The notes under the pieces: generated by a model
What the model was told of the DNA's origin: nothing
Databases searched by the model: none
The model's input: only the letters and a program-made list of their open reading frames with translations
Assembly: GCF_031457955.1 (NCBI RefSeq)
Contig: NZ_JAVDXN010000014.1
Location: 1 to 64,000, forward strand
Length of the DNA stretch: 64,000 nt
From: Mixta sp031457955
Lineage (GTDB): Bacteria > Pseudomonadota > Gammaproteobacteria > Enterobacterales > Enterobacteriaceae
Direction of reading: 5' to 3'
Position numbers and translations under genes: made by a program
Shown: positions 35,141 to 43,451 of the stretch, in pieces
Layout of the letters: every line of letters starts with the position of its first letter
Numbering within the stretch: position 1 is the stretch's first letter

Positions 35141-37015
35141 ATGGTCCCGCTCGGTAAAGCAGATCTGATTTTAATTAACGGTAAATTTCATACCATCGAC
35201 CGCGAACAGCCGGTCGCTGAGGCGGTTGCCATTCGTGACGGCAAATTTCTTGCGGTGGGTAGCGCCGCCGAAGTGATGGAGCATCACGCCGAAGGCAGCA
35301 AAGTTATCGATTTACAGGGGCAAACGGCGATCCCCGGCCTGAACGATTCCCACCTGCATTTGATTCGCGGCGGGCTGAACTACAACCTGGAGCTGCGCTG
35401 GGAAGGCGTGCCTTCGCTGGCCGATGCGCTGCGGATGCTGAAAGAGCAGGCGCTGCGTACGCCGTCGCCGCAGTGGGTGCGCGTGGTCGGCGGCTGGACT
35501 GAATTTCAGTTCGCCGAACGCCGCATGCCGACGCTGGATGAGATCAACGAAGCCGCGCCCGATACCCCGGTATTTATTCTGCATCTGTACGATCGCGCCC
35601 TGCTTAACCGCGCGGCGCTCAGAGCCGTGGGCTATACCAAAGAGACGCCGAATCCGCCGGGCGGCGAGATCCAGCGCGACAGCAACGGCAACCCAACCGG
35701 CATGCTGATTGCCCGTCCCAACGCGATGATCCTGTACGCCACGCTGGCGAAAGGCCCAACGTTGCCGCTGGAACAGCAGGTGAACTCGACGCGCCAGTTT
35801 ATGCGCGAGCTGAATCGCCTTGGCCTGACCAGCGCCATCGATGCGGGCGGCGGCTTCCAGAACTACCCGGAAGATTATCAGGTGATCGCCGAGCTGCATC
35901 AAAAACAGCAGATGACCATCCGCATCGCCTATAACCTGTTTACCCAACGCCCCGGCCACGAGCTGGAAGATTTTGAAAAATGGACCGATATGCTGACGCC
36001 GGGCCAGGGCAGCGATTTCTTCCGCCATAACGGCGCTGGCGAGATGCTGGTGTTCTCCGCCGCCGATTTTGAAGATTTTCTGGAGCCGCGCCCTGACCTG
36101 GCGCCGGGAATGGAAGATGAGCTGGAGCGCGTGGTGCGTCACCTGGTGGAGCATCGCTGGCCTTTCCGCCTGCACGCCACCTATAACGAATCCATTAGCC
36201 GGATGCTGGACGTTTTCGAACGGGTCGATCGCGATATTCCATTCAACGGCCTGCACTGGTTCTTTGACCATGCGGAAACGGTGACCCAGGCGAATATCGA
36301 TCGTATTAAAGCGCTGGGCGGCGGCATCGCGGTACAGCATCGCATGGCGTTTCAGGGTGAATATTTCGCCGAGCGCTACGGCATCGAAGCCACCCGCCAT
36401 ACCCCGCCGGTGGCGCGAATGCTGGAAACCGGCGTGCCGGTTGGCCTGGGCACCGATGCCACGCGCGTTGCCAGCTATAACCCCTGGACCGCGCTCTACT
36501 GGCTGGTTTCCGGCCGCACCGTTGGCGGCATGCAGATGTATGACGTTAACGCCCGGCTCGACCGCGACACCGCGCTGATGCTCTGGACGCAGGGCAGCGC
36601 CTGGTTCTCCAACGAGCAGGGGAAAAAAGGCCAGATCAAAGCGGGTCAGCTGGCTGACCTGGCGGTGCTGAGCAAAGATTATTTCCGCGTGCCAGTCGAG
36701 GAGATCAAAGGCATCGAATCGGTGCTGACGGTGGTAGACGGCAAGATTGTTTATGCGGCTGGCGGTTTCAGCGCTGAAGCGCCGCCATCGATTCCGGTAC
36801 TGCCGGACTGGTCGCCGGTGGTGAACGTCGCGGGACATTATCGCAGCGCGCCGCCGCAGGCCAACCGCGTCGGCACGATGTCTGCCGTGCATCACTGTAG
36901 CGGCCCGTGCGGCGTACACAGCCATCAGCACGATACGGCGCGACAATCTTCGATTCCGGTTTCAGACGATAACGCCTTCTGGGGCGCGCTCGGCTGTAGC
37001 TGCTTCGCCTTTTGA
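35141..37015 (+). CDS. Amidohydrolase, YtcJ-like, with Cys/His-rich tail
   Basis: 624 aa. The N-terminus ADLILINGKFHTIDREQP and the metal-site motif IPGLNDSHLHL are typical of amidohydrolase family 3 (YtcJ/NfdA type), which hydrolyse amide or formamide bonds. GLGTDATRVASYNP is the C-terminal active-site loop. The last 48 residues (HHCSGPCGVHSHQHD ... GCSCFAF) are rich in His and Cys, not part of the usual fold, and suggest metal binding or loose attachment. It starts the rightward operon with MFS and hydrolase genes; AGGAGG lies before the ATG. Confidence 0.85.
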   Translation: MVPLGKADLILINGKFHTIDREQPVAEAVAIRDGKFLAVGSAAEVMEHHAEGSKVIDLQGQTAIPGLNDSHLHLIRGGLNYNLELRWEGVPSLADALRMLKEQALRTPSPQWVRVVGGWTEFQFAERRMPTLDEINEAAPDTPVFILHLYDRALLNRAALRAVGYTKETPNPPGGEIQRDSNGNPTGMLIARPNAMILYATLAKGPTLPLEQQVNSTRQFMRELNRLGLTSAIDAGGGFQNYPEDYQVIAELHQKQQMTIRIAYNLFTQRPGHELEDFEKWTDMLTPGQGSDFFRHNGAGEMLVFSAADFEDFLEPRPDLAPGMEDELERVVRHLVEHRWPFRLHATYNESISRMLDVFERVDRDIPFNGLHWFFDHAETVTQANIDRIKALGGGIAVQHRMAFQGEYFAERYGIEATRHTPPVARMLETGVPVGLGTDATRVASYNPWTALYWLVSGRTVGGMQMYDVNARLDRDTALMLWTQGSAWFSNEQGKKGQIKAGQLADLAVLSKDYFRVPVEEIKGIESVLTVVDGKIVYAAGGFSAEAPPSIPVLPDWSPVVNVAGHYRSAPPQANRVGTMSAVHHCSGPCGVHSHQHDTARQSSIPVSDDNAFWGALGCSCFAF

Positions 37016-37039
37016 TGCGCAGCCATAAGGAGTTCTGCG

Positions 37040-38665
37040 ATGGCGCAGGTTAATGATGTTCACGCGCTAACCGCGCAGGCCGCCGCGCCCGCGCAGCATG
37101 CCTCTTCCTGGCAGCCGCTGCGCCAGCCGGTATTCCGTATGCTGTGGATCGCGACGGTGGTGTCGAATATCGGTTCATGGATGAACGATATCGGCGTCAA
37201 CTGGAGCATGCTGACGCTCAGCGCCGATCCGCTGTCGGTGGCGCTGGTGCAGGCGGCCAGCAGCCTGCCGATGTTTCTGTTCGCCCTGCCCTCCGGCGTG
37301 ATGGCGGATATTGTCGACCGGCGGAAATATCTGCTGTTTTCCCAGCTGTGGACGTTTATTGCCGCCGCCGGTTTGACCATGCTGTCGCTTACCGGCCAGG
37401 TGACGCCCGCGATCCTGCTGATCGCCGCGTTTCTGCTGAGTACCGGCGCGGCGATGAGTTCGCCGCCGTTTCAGGCCATCGTGCCCGACCTGGTGAAGAA
37501 AAGCGAGCTGGGTTCCGCCATTGCCCTTAACTCGCTGGGCATTAATATCAGCCGCGCCATCGGGCCTGCGCTGGGCGGGGTTATCCTGTCGCTGGCGGGG
37601 CCGTGGATGGTGTTTATGCTGAACGCGCTGTCGGTGCTTGGCGTGGCGTGGGTGCTCTATCGCTGGCGCGCGGAGCCTTCCGTTCAGCGCCTGCCGCCGG
37701 AGCATTTTTTCCCGGCGGTACGTGCCGGGCTGCGCTATGTGCATGCCGCGCCGGTGCTGCGCAATGTGCTGGTGCGCACCGTAGCGTTTTTCCTGTTCGC
37801 CAGCGCGGGCTGGGCATTGCTGCCGCTGGTGGCGCGGCGCGAGCTGGGACTTGGTCCCGGCGGCTACGGCATTATGCTGGCCTGTATCGGCCTCGGCGCG
37901 ATTTGCGGCGCGGTGCTGTTGCCGCGTCTGCGTCAGCGTTTCGATGCCGATCGTCTGATGCTGCTGGCCAGCCTGCTGTTTGCCGTGACCATGCTGGCGC
38001 TGGCTTTTGTGCGCCACTTCTGGCTGCTGAACGCGTTTGAGTTTTTTACCGGTTTCGCGTGGATAGCGGTGCTTTCCACGCTTAACCTCGGCGCGCAGCG
38101 CAGCGCGGCGAAGTGGGTGAAAGCACGGGCGCTGGCGGTTTATCTGACTTTTTTCTTCGGCGCGATGACGCTCGGAAGCGCGATCTGGGGCCAGCTGGCG
38201 TCACATTTCTCGATTCAGGTTTCGCTCTGCGTGGCGACGGCAGGCATGTTGCTGGCCTGCGTTACCGGCCTGCGCTGGCGCTTAAATAAAGATCCCGATC
38301 TGAATCTGGAGATCAGCGGCGCGGCGGAATCGTTGCAGGAGATCGCCATCGCCCACCAGCGCGGCCCGGTGATGGTAAACGTTGAATATTATATTGATCC
38401 TGAGGACGCGCACGCCTTTACCGTCTGTATTCAGGAGATACGCCGGGTACGTCGGCGCGGCGGCGCGCTGAGCTGGTCGGTTTATGAAGATGCGCAGCAG
38501 CCTGGTATTTTTGTCGAAACCTTTGTAGTGGGTTCATGGATTGAACATCTCCGGCAGCATGAACGCCATACGATGAATGACCTGAAGATCCAGCAGCGCG
38601 TTCAGGCTTTTCATCGCGGTGAACAGCCGCCAACCGTTCGTTATCTTGTCGCACCGGGCAAATGA
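37040..38665 (+). CDS. MFS exporter (MFS_3 type) with C-terminal ABM-like domain
   Basis: 541 aa. Residues about 25-415 form twelve helices with motifs of the MFS_3 (enterobactin-exporter-like) group (SNIGSWMNDIGVNWSM, GVMADIVDRRKYL). The last 110 residues (VMVNVEYYIDPEDAHAF, GSWIEHLRQHERHTMND) form a ferredoxin-like fold of the antibiotic-biosynthesis monooxygenase type, as commonly fused in this family. It begins 24 bases after the amidohydrolase with AAGGAG, so it is in the same operon. The exported compound is unknown. Confidence 0.83.
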   Translation: MAQVNDVHALTAQAAAPAQHASSWQPLRQPVFRMLWIATVVSNIGSWMNDIGVNWSMLTLSADPLSVALVQAASSLPMFLFALPSGVMADIVDRRKYLLFSQLWTFIAAAGLTMLSLTGQVTPAILLIAAFLLSTGAAMSSPPFQAIVPDLVKKSELGSAIALNSLGINISRAIGPALGGVILSLAGPWMVFMLNALSVLGVAWVLYRWRAEPSVQRLPPEHFFPAVRAGLRYVHAAPVLRNVLVRTVAFFLFASAGWALLPLVARRELGLGPGGYGIMLACIGLGAICGAVLLPRLRQRFDADRLMLLASLLFAVTMLALAFVRHFWLLNAFEFFTGFAWIAVLSTLNLGAQRSAAKWVKARALAVYLTFFFGAMTLGSAIWGQLASHFSIQVSLCVATAGMLLACVTGLRWRLNKDPDLNLEISGAAESLQEIAIAHQRGPVMVNVEYYIDPEDAHAFTVCIQEIRRVRRRGGALSWSVYEDAQQPGIFVETFVVGSWIEHLRQHERHTMNDLKIQQRVQAFHRGEQPPTVRYLVAPGK

Positions 38666-38705
38666 TGAAGTCCATTTTTGTTAAATAATCAAAATGAGGA
38701 TAGCT

Positions 38706-39527
38706 ATGAGTACTTTCACAACACAGGATGGCACCCAGATTTATTACAAAGACTGGGGCACCGGCAAACCGGTTCTGTTCAGCCACGGCTGGCCGCTGGA
38801 TGCGGATATGTGGGACAGCCAGCTCAATTTCCTTGCCGAGCGCGGCTATCGCGTTATCGCTTTTGATCGTCGCGGCTTTGGCCGTTCAGAGCAGCCGTGG
38901 CAGGGTTACGATTACGATACGTTCGCCTCTGATATTAACGATTTAATTACCAGCCTCGATCTGCATGACGTGACGCTGGTGGGCTTTTCCATGGGCGGCG
39001 GCGATGTAGCGCGTTATATCGGCCGTTACGGCACGGCGCGCGTGGCGGGTCTGGCGCTGCTGGGCGCGGTAACGCCGATTTTCGGTAAAGCGGAAGATTA
39101 CCCACAGGGCGTTGATTTAAGCGTTTTCGCCGGTATTCGTGAAGGTTTACTGAAAGATCGCGCACAGTTTATTAGCGATTTCGCCGCGACTTTTTACGGC
39201 ACCAATGCCGGGCAGACGGTTTCTGAAGGCGTGCTGACGCAGACGTTAAATATCGCGCTGCTGGCTTCGCTGAAAGGCACGCTGGACTGCGTTACCGCGT
39301 TCTCGCAAACCGATTTCCGTCCGGACATGGCGAAAATTGATGTACCGACGCTGGTGATTCACGGCAGCAACGATCAGGTGGTGCCGTTTGAAACCACCGG
39401 CAAGGTTGCGGCAGAGATGATCGCCAATGCCGAGCTGAAGGTGTATGACAACGGCCCGCACGGTTTCGCGGTGACGCATCAGGATCGGTTGAATGAAGAT
39501 CTGCTGACTTTCCTGCAATCGCATTAA
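38706..39527 (+). CDS. Alpha/beta hydrolase, non-haem chloroperoxidase type
   Basis: 273 aa. The nucleophile elbow GFSMGGGD, the oxyanion loop SHGWPLDADMW, the Asp-containing strand VIHGSNDQVVPF and the catalytic His in GPHGFAVTH give a complete Ser-Asp-His triad as in cofactor-free chloroperoxidases and esterases. Start: ATG at 38706 with GAGGA upstream; an upstream frame exists but lacks a site. It lies 40 bases after the MFS gene and ends at a strong terminator, so it is the third gene of the operon. Confidence 0.87.
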   Translation: MSTFTTQDGTQIYYKDWGTGKPVLFSHGWPLDADMWDSQLNFLAERGYRVIAFDRRGFGRSEQPWQGYDYDTFASDINDLITSLDLHDVTLVGFSMGGGDVARYIGRYGTARVAGLALLGAVTPIFGKAEDYPQGVDLSVFAGIREGLLKDRAQFISDFAATFYGTNAGQTVSEGVLTQTLNIALLASLKGTLDCVTAFSQTDFRPDMAKIDVPTLVIHGSNDQVVPFETTGKVAAEMIANAELKVYDNGPHGFAVTHQDRLNEDLLTFLQSH

Positions 39528-39532
39528 GTAAA

Positions 39533-39560
39533 AAAAGGGGATGCTTCGGCATCCCCTTTT
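39533..39560. terminator. Bidirectional terminator with UUCG loop
   Basis: Twelve-base stem AAAAGGGGATGC/GCATCCCCTTTT around TTCG, between the convergent chloroperoxidase-like and pirin genes. A and T runs on both sides allow both directions. Confidence 0.9.
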
Positions 39561-39569
39561 CTCCGTGCG

Positions 39570-40295
39570 TTAGCGCGTTGGGTGGTTCACTTCCAGCGGA
39601 CGCAAATCAAAAAACAGCACTTCTGCGTCATCGCCGCCGCTAAAGGTCAGCGTTCTTTCATCACGTACCCGTGCGCCGTCGCCTGCGTTAAAGGCGATGC
39701 CGTTCACCATCACGCTGCCGCGTGCAACGTGAATATAGGCGTAACGGTTTTCATCCAGCGTAATGGTAGCCTGCTCATTACCGCTAAACAGACCGGCATA
39801 AATTTTCACATCCTGACGGATACGTAGAGAATCCGCTTCACCATTAGGTGAAATAATCAGACGCAGCCTGCCGCGCTTATCCGCTTCCGGCACCGACATC
39901 TGCTGATAACCCGGCTCGGTTCCGTTTTCTGACGGCACCACCCAGATTTGCAGAAAGTGAACATACTCGTTGTCAGCATGATTGAACTCGCTGTGGGTTA
40001 CGCCAGAGCCTGCGCTCATCAGCTGAACATCGCCGGGAACAATCACCGAGCCCGTTCCCATCGAATCTTTATGCGCCAGCGCACCTTCCAGCACATAAGA
40101 GATAATCTCCATATTGCTGTGGGCGTGGCTGCCGAAACCGCGAGAAGGCGCTACCTGATCGTCATTGATCACCAGCAGATCGGAGAAGCCGGTCTGTTTA
40201 GGATCCCAGTAGTTAGCGAACGAAAAAGTATGATGTGAATTCAGCCAGCCGTGATTACCCTGGCCACGTTGTTCTGACAGACGTTGTTCAATCAT
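39570..40295 (-). CDS. yhhW: Pirin family protein, YhhW-like quercetinase
   Basis: 241 aa bicupin. The metal-binding cupin motifs are visible: FGSHAHSNMEIISYVLEG and VTHSEFNH. The start ERGQGNHGWLNSHHTFSFAN is typical of pirin/YhhW. The E. coli protein has quercetin 2,3-dioxygenase activity in vitro; the natural role is unclear. It is divergent from a LysR gene that probably regulates it. AAGGAACG precedes the ATG. Confidence 0.85.
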   Translation of the reverse strand: MIEQRLSEQRGQGNHGWLNSHHTFSFANYWDPKQTGFSDLLVINDDQVAPSRGFGSHAHSNMEIISYVLEGALAHKDSMGTGSVIVPGDVQLMSAGSGVTHSEFNHADNEYVHFLQIWVVPSENGTEPGYQQMSVPEADKRGRLRLIISPNGEADSLRIRQDVKIYAGLFSGNEQATITLDENRYAYIHVARGSVMVNGIAFNAGDGARVRDERTLTFSGGDDAEVLFFDLRPLEVNHPTR

Positions 40296-40418
40296 GATGC
40301 GTTCCTTAATTATATGCGGTGAATGTGTTTGCCCTTGCGATGAAAGAAGCTTACATGTAAACCTGTTTGCTCAACAATGCGCTGAAATGGCAATCACTGT
40401 CACAAATTAGTGGACAAT

Positions 40419-41306
40419 ATGCAGATAGAAGATCTCCGTATTTTTATCGCTGTGGTAAAGGCTGGCAGCTTCACCGCAGCGGCCGAACAGCTGTTGTTAT
40501 CCAAACAGTACGTTAGCCGTCGCATGGCGGCGTTAGAGGCTTCGCTCAACGCCCGGCTGCTGATGCGCAACACGCGTCGTCTGTCGGTGACCGAAGCCGG
40601 ACAGCGGTTCGCCGGTCACGCGCAGCGAATTCTGGATGATATTCATGAGGCGGAGCAGGCGGTCTCAGGCGGGCAGCAAACGCTGAACGGCTCGTTGCGT
40701 ATCAGCATGCCGATGTCGTTTGGCATGAGCTATCTTTCGCCGCTGCTGGCGCAGTTTCTGCAGCAGCATCCCGCCGTGCAGCTGCAAACCGAGCTGGCCG
40801 ATCGCTATGTGGATGTAATCGGCGAAGGCTTTGATATGGCGATTCGTATCGGCACGCTGGCGGATTCGACGCTGATCGCCCGCCGCCTGGGCGAACTGAA
40901 GCGCGTGATTTGCGCCAGCCCTGCCTATCTGCAACGCACCTCGCCGCCGCGCTCGCCGGACGATCTGCGCAGTCACGCCTGCTTACGCTACGGGCGAGAA
41001 GGCCAAACCGGCTGGGAGCTTTGCGTGCAAGGCAAAAGCAAACTGTTTGAAGTGCGCGGCCCGGTGATCAGCAACAACGGCGAAATGCTGCGCGATGCCG
41101 CCGTGGCGGGGATGGGGCTGGTGCTGCTGCCAGAGTTTATCGTCGCGCCTGCGCTGGCGCGCGGCGCGCTGGTGACCCTGCTGGATGATTTTTGGCCCGC
41201 GCCGCTGGGTTTATATGCCGTCTATCCGCAGCATCGGCAGCGCAGCGAAATCAACCGGCAGTTTTTAACCTTTCTGGAGGCGGAGTTGAAAAATAGCCTT
41301 CAATAG
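40419..41306 (+). CDS. LysR-family transcriptional regulator
   Basis: 295 aa. The N-terminal winged helix is MQIEDLRIFIAVVKAGSFTA followed by AAEQLLLSKQYVSRRMAALE, then the periplasmic-binding-like effector domain (LNGSLRISMPMSFGMSYLSP). The ATG at 40419 was preferred to the GTG at 40410. It belongs to the LysR branch next to pirin genes and is divergent from yhhW, so it likely controls that gene. The ligand is unknown. Confidence 0.86.
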   Translation: MQIEDLRIFIAVVKAGSFTAAAEQLLLSKQYVSRRMAALEASLNARLLMRNTRRLSVTEAGQRFAGHAQRILDDIHEAEQAVSGGQQTLNGSLRISMPMSFGMSYLSPLLAQFLQQHPAVQLQTELADRYVDVIGEGFDMAIRIGTLADSTLIARRLGELKRVICASPAYLQRTSPPRSPDDLRSHACLRYGREGQTGWELCVQGKSKLFEVRGPVISNNGEMLRDAAVAGMGLVLLPEFIVAPALARGALVTLLDDFWPAPLGLYAVYPQHRQRSEINRQFLTFLEAELKNSLQ

Positions 41307-41394
41307 GCCACATCGCATCGCATTGCGCAATTAAGCGGTGGGCCACCGGATAAAGCAGCGATTCGCTGAGTTCACCTGCGTCAAAGCCTGATCG

Positions 41395-42111
41395 CTAAAC
41401 AGGCTGAATGTCGAAATGCTGCTTCAGCCCTTTCGCGCCTTTGGCGGTGATATGGATGCAGCGGCTGCCGATATCCTTTTCCATCCAGCGCAGCTGCTCA
41501 AACCCGCTGAGCAGGGCGGCACCCAGCGCCCCGCCGAGATGGTAACGCCGCTCGCTCCAGTCCAGGCAGGCGCAGCTGAATTTTCTGCGTATGCCAGCGG
41601 ACGGCACCGCAATGCCTAACGCCGCCAGCGCTATGCCGCCCTGCGCGCTCAGGCCGCTGCCCTCCCCGGTTAACCAGCCACGCTCGGTTAGCCGCTGATA
41701 GAGAGTTACCGCCACCTCCCCCGCCAGATGATCGTAACAGGTGCGGGCGCGGCGCAGATGCTCGGGCGTGGTAATGCGCGGCGCGGCGTGTCCGGCCCAG
41801 GCGATCTCCATCAGCCGTTCCAGCAGGTCGGCCACTGCTGCGCTGCTTAAGCGATAATAGCGATGCCGTCCCTGCGCCAGACAAACCACAAACCGTTGCG
41901 CGGTAAGCTTCGCCAGATGGGCGCTGGCGGTAGAAGGTGAAATATCTGCCGCAGCGCTCAGTTCTGTTGCCGTCCAGGCGCGCCCGTCCATCAATACGCA
42001 CAGCATACGGGCGCGTGACTTATCCGCCATGATGGCCGCCGTCGCCGCCAGCAGATCTTCCGGCGGACAAATCTCCTGCGCCTCGGCGTTTTTTTCGCTG
42101 CGTAATGCCAT
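41395..42111 (-). CDS. ArsR-family transcriptional regulator
   Basis: 238 aa, longer than typical ArsR proteins. The winged helix (AATAAIMADKSRARMLCVLM, ISPSTASAHLAKLTAQRFV, GRHRYYRLS) is followed by an extra C-terminal domain containing CDHLAGEVAV and FSCACLDWSERRYHLGG with nearby Cys residues. Those cysteines could sense an electrophile or metal, but no standard site is seen. It is third in an apparent operon with an ABM protein and a TSUP exporter, 51 bases after the latter. Confidence 0.82.
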   Translation of the reverse strand: MALRSEKNAEAQEICPPEDLLAATAAIMADKSRARMLCVLMDGRAWTATELSAAADISPSTASAHLAKLTAQRFVVCLAQGRHRYYRLSSAAVADLLERLMEIAWAGHAAPRITTPEHLRRARTCYDHLAGEVAVTLYQRLTERGWLTGEGSGLSAQGGIALAALGIAVPSAGIRRKFSCACLDWSERRYHLGGALGAALLSGFEQLRWMEKDIGSRCIHITAKGAKGLKQHFDIQPV

Positions 42112-42162
42112 GTTGCTTCACCTTTTGCCATTAACCGGAAAACGAATGCTGATACGTTACCT

Positions 42163-42906
42163 TCAGATGGCCCGCACCACCATCTCCAGGCCCAGCGCAA
42201 GCAGACAGATTAAAAAGTAACGTTTAAACACCGGCGGCGAGATAACCCTGCGCAGCCGCTGCCCGATAAACAGCCCGATCAGCGCCGGGATCACCGCTAA
42301 TCCTGAAACGCCCAAAGAAACGGAGGGCAATGCGCCATGCCACCACAGCCCGACGGCAAGGGCAAGCGTGGAGCTGGTAAACGAGATCCCCAGCGCCTGG
42401 ACCAGCTGATCCTTTTCCAGCCCCAGCGCCTGTAGCCAGGGCACGGCGGGCATCACAAACACGCCGGTTGCGCCAGTCAACATTCCGGTCAGGATGCCTA
42501 TCGGCAGCGATAAAACGGATTCATGCCGTGGCGCAATAACCAGGCTGCGCCCGCTCAGCGTCCAGAGCGCGTAAACCATCAGCGCCGCGCCCAGCGCCAG
42601 CTGCGTATAAGCGCTGTGACCGTTGGCCAGCCACCCGCAGCTCAGCAGCGTAGCGCTAACGATCGCCAGCTGCATCGGCCACAGCCGCCGGAGCAGCGCG
42701 CCACAGTGGCCGCCGCCGCTCAGCTGAAAAATATTGGTAATAAAAGAAGGCAATAGCATCATCGCAGCGGCAATGGCCGGTGAAAGCAGCGATCCCAGCA
42801 CCCCCATCGCCACCGTCGGCAGCCCCATGCCGGTCACGCCCTTCACCAGCCCCGCCAGCAAAAAAGTAACGCCAGCCAGCAGCAGCGTTGCGAAATCAAA
42901 CGCCAT
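42163..42906 (-). CDS. TSUP-family (TauE/SafE) sulfite or organic anion exporter
   Basis: 247 aa, about eight hydrophobic helices. It has LLAGLVKGVTGMGLPTVAMG at the N-terminus and GILTGMLTGATGVFVMPAVP near the centre, the repeated TSUP motif. The ATG at 42906 has GGGAG upstream; the longer frame runs into the previous gene. It overlaps the ABM gene by 11 bases. TSUP proteins move sulfite, sulfoacetate or similar anions; the substrate here is unknown. Confidence 0.85.
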   Translation of the reverse strand: MAFDFATLLLAGVTFLLAGLVKGVTGMGLPTVAMGVLGSLLSPAIAAAMMLLPSFITNIFQLSGGGHCGALLRRLWPMQLAIVSATLLSCGWLANGHSAYTQLALGAALMVYALWTLSGRSLVIAPRHESVLSLPIGILTGMLTGATGVFVMPAVPWLQALGLEKDQLVQALGISFTSSTLALAVGLWWHGALPSVSLGVSGLAVIPALIGLFIGQRLRRVISPPVFKRYFLICLLALGLEMVVRAI

Positions 42907-43246
42907 TATCTGTTGCTCCCTTTGGCTGCGGCGCCTGAGCGCGATCGCGGTTACCGTAATCACGGATCACCGCCGCAACGCGTAGCCGGTAATGGCTAAA
43001 AATATGATCGCGCCCCGCCTGCTGGGCCGCACCGTGCGCTTCCTGACATCGCCAGGCGCGGATCGCCTCTTCATCGCGCCACCAGGAGAGCGATAATATT
43101 TTTTCCGGCTGGGTCAGGCTTTGAAAACGCTCGATAGCGATAAATCCGTCAATCTGGCTGAGCAGCGGCTTAAGCTCCGCCGCCAGGCTCAGATAATGCT
43201 GACGCTGCGAGGGATGAGGTTCGGCTTCAAATATAACGGCAAACAT
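42896..43246 (-). CDS. Antibiotic biosynthesis monooxygenase (ABM) family protein
   Basis: 116 aa with the dimeric ferredoxin-like ABM fold: FAVIFEAEPHPSQRQHYLSL, IDGFIAIERFQSLTQPEKIL, SLSWWRDEEAIRAWR. Such proteins oxidise small aromatic compounds or act as heme or quinone handlers; the substrate cannot be inferred. It leads the ABM-TSUP-ArsR group, with an overlap at the TSUP start. GGAGCC precedes the ATG. Confidence 0.8.
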   Translation of the reverse strand: MFAVIFEAEPHPSQRQHYLSLAAELKPLLSQIDGFIAIERFQSLTQPEKILSLSWWRDEEAIRAWRCQEAHGAAQQAGRDHIFSHYRLRVAAVIRDYGNRDRAQAPQPKGATDNGV

Positions 43247-43451
43247 GGTCGGCTCCTTCTGTCAGAGAACACCAGCTTGCCGCAGGCGCAGAACCGATGC
43301 TTCGTCGGATAACGAAGTATGCACGTTGAGCCGTCGCCAGTGCAGAGAGGTGCGGCACAAAAGGGATAACCCGCCGCACGCCTGAGCCAGAAGCGGCCTG
43401 GCTCAGGCGCAGCAGAAAAGCGATGGCTCCTGAACGGAGCCATCAGGTTGA

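Noticed and set aside
35312..36946. A 544-codon open frame on the minus strand inside the amidohydrolase gene
   Set aside because: It is a mirror frame of a GC-rich gene; its translation is low-complexity and Arg/His-rich, while the plus-strand frame has clear catalytic motifs.
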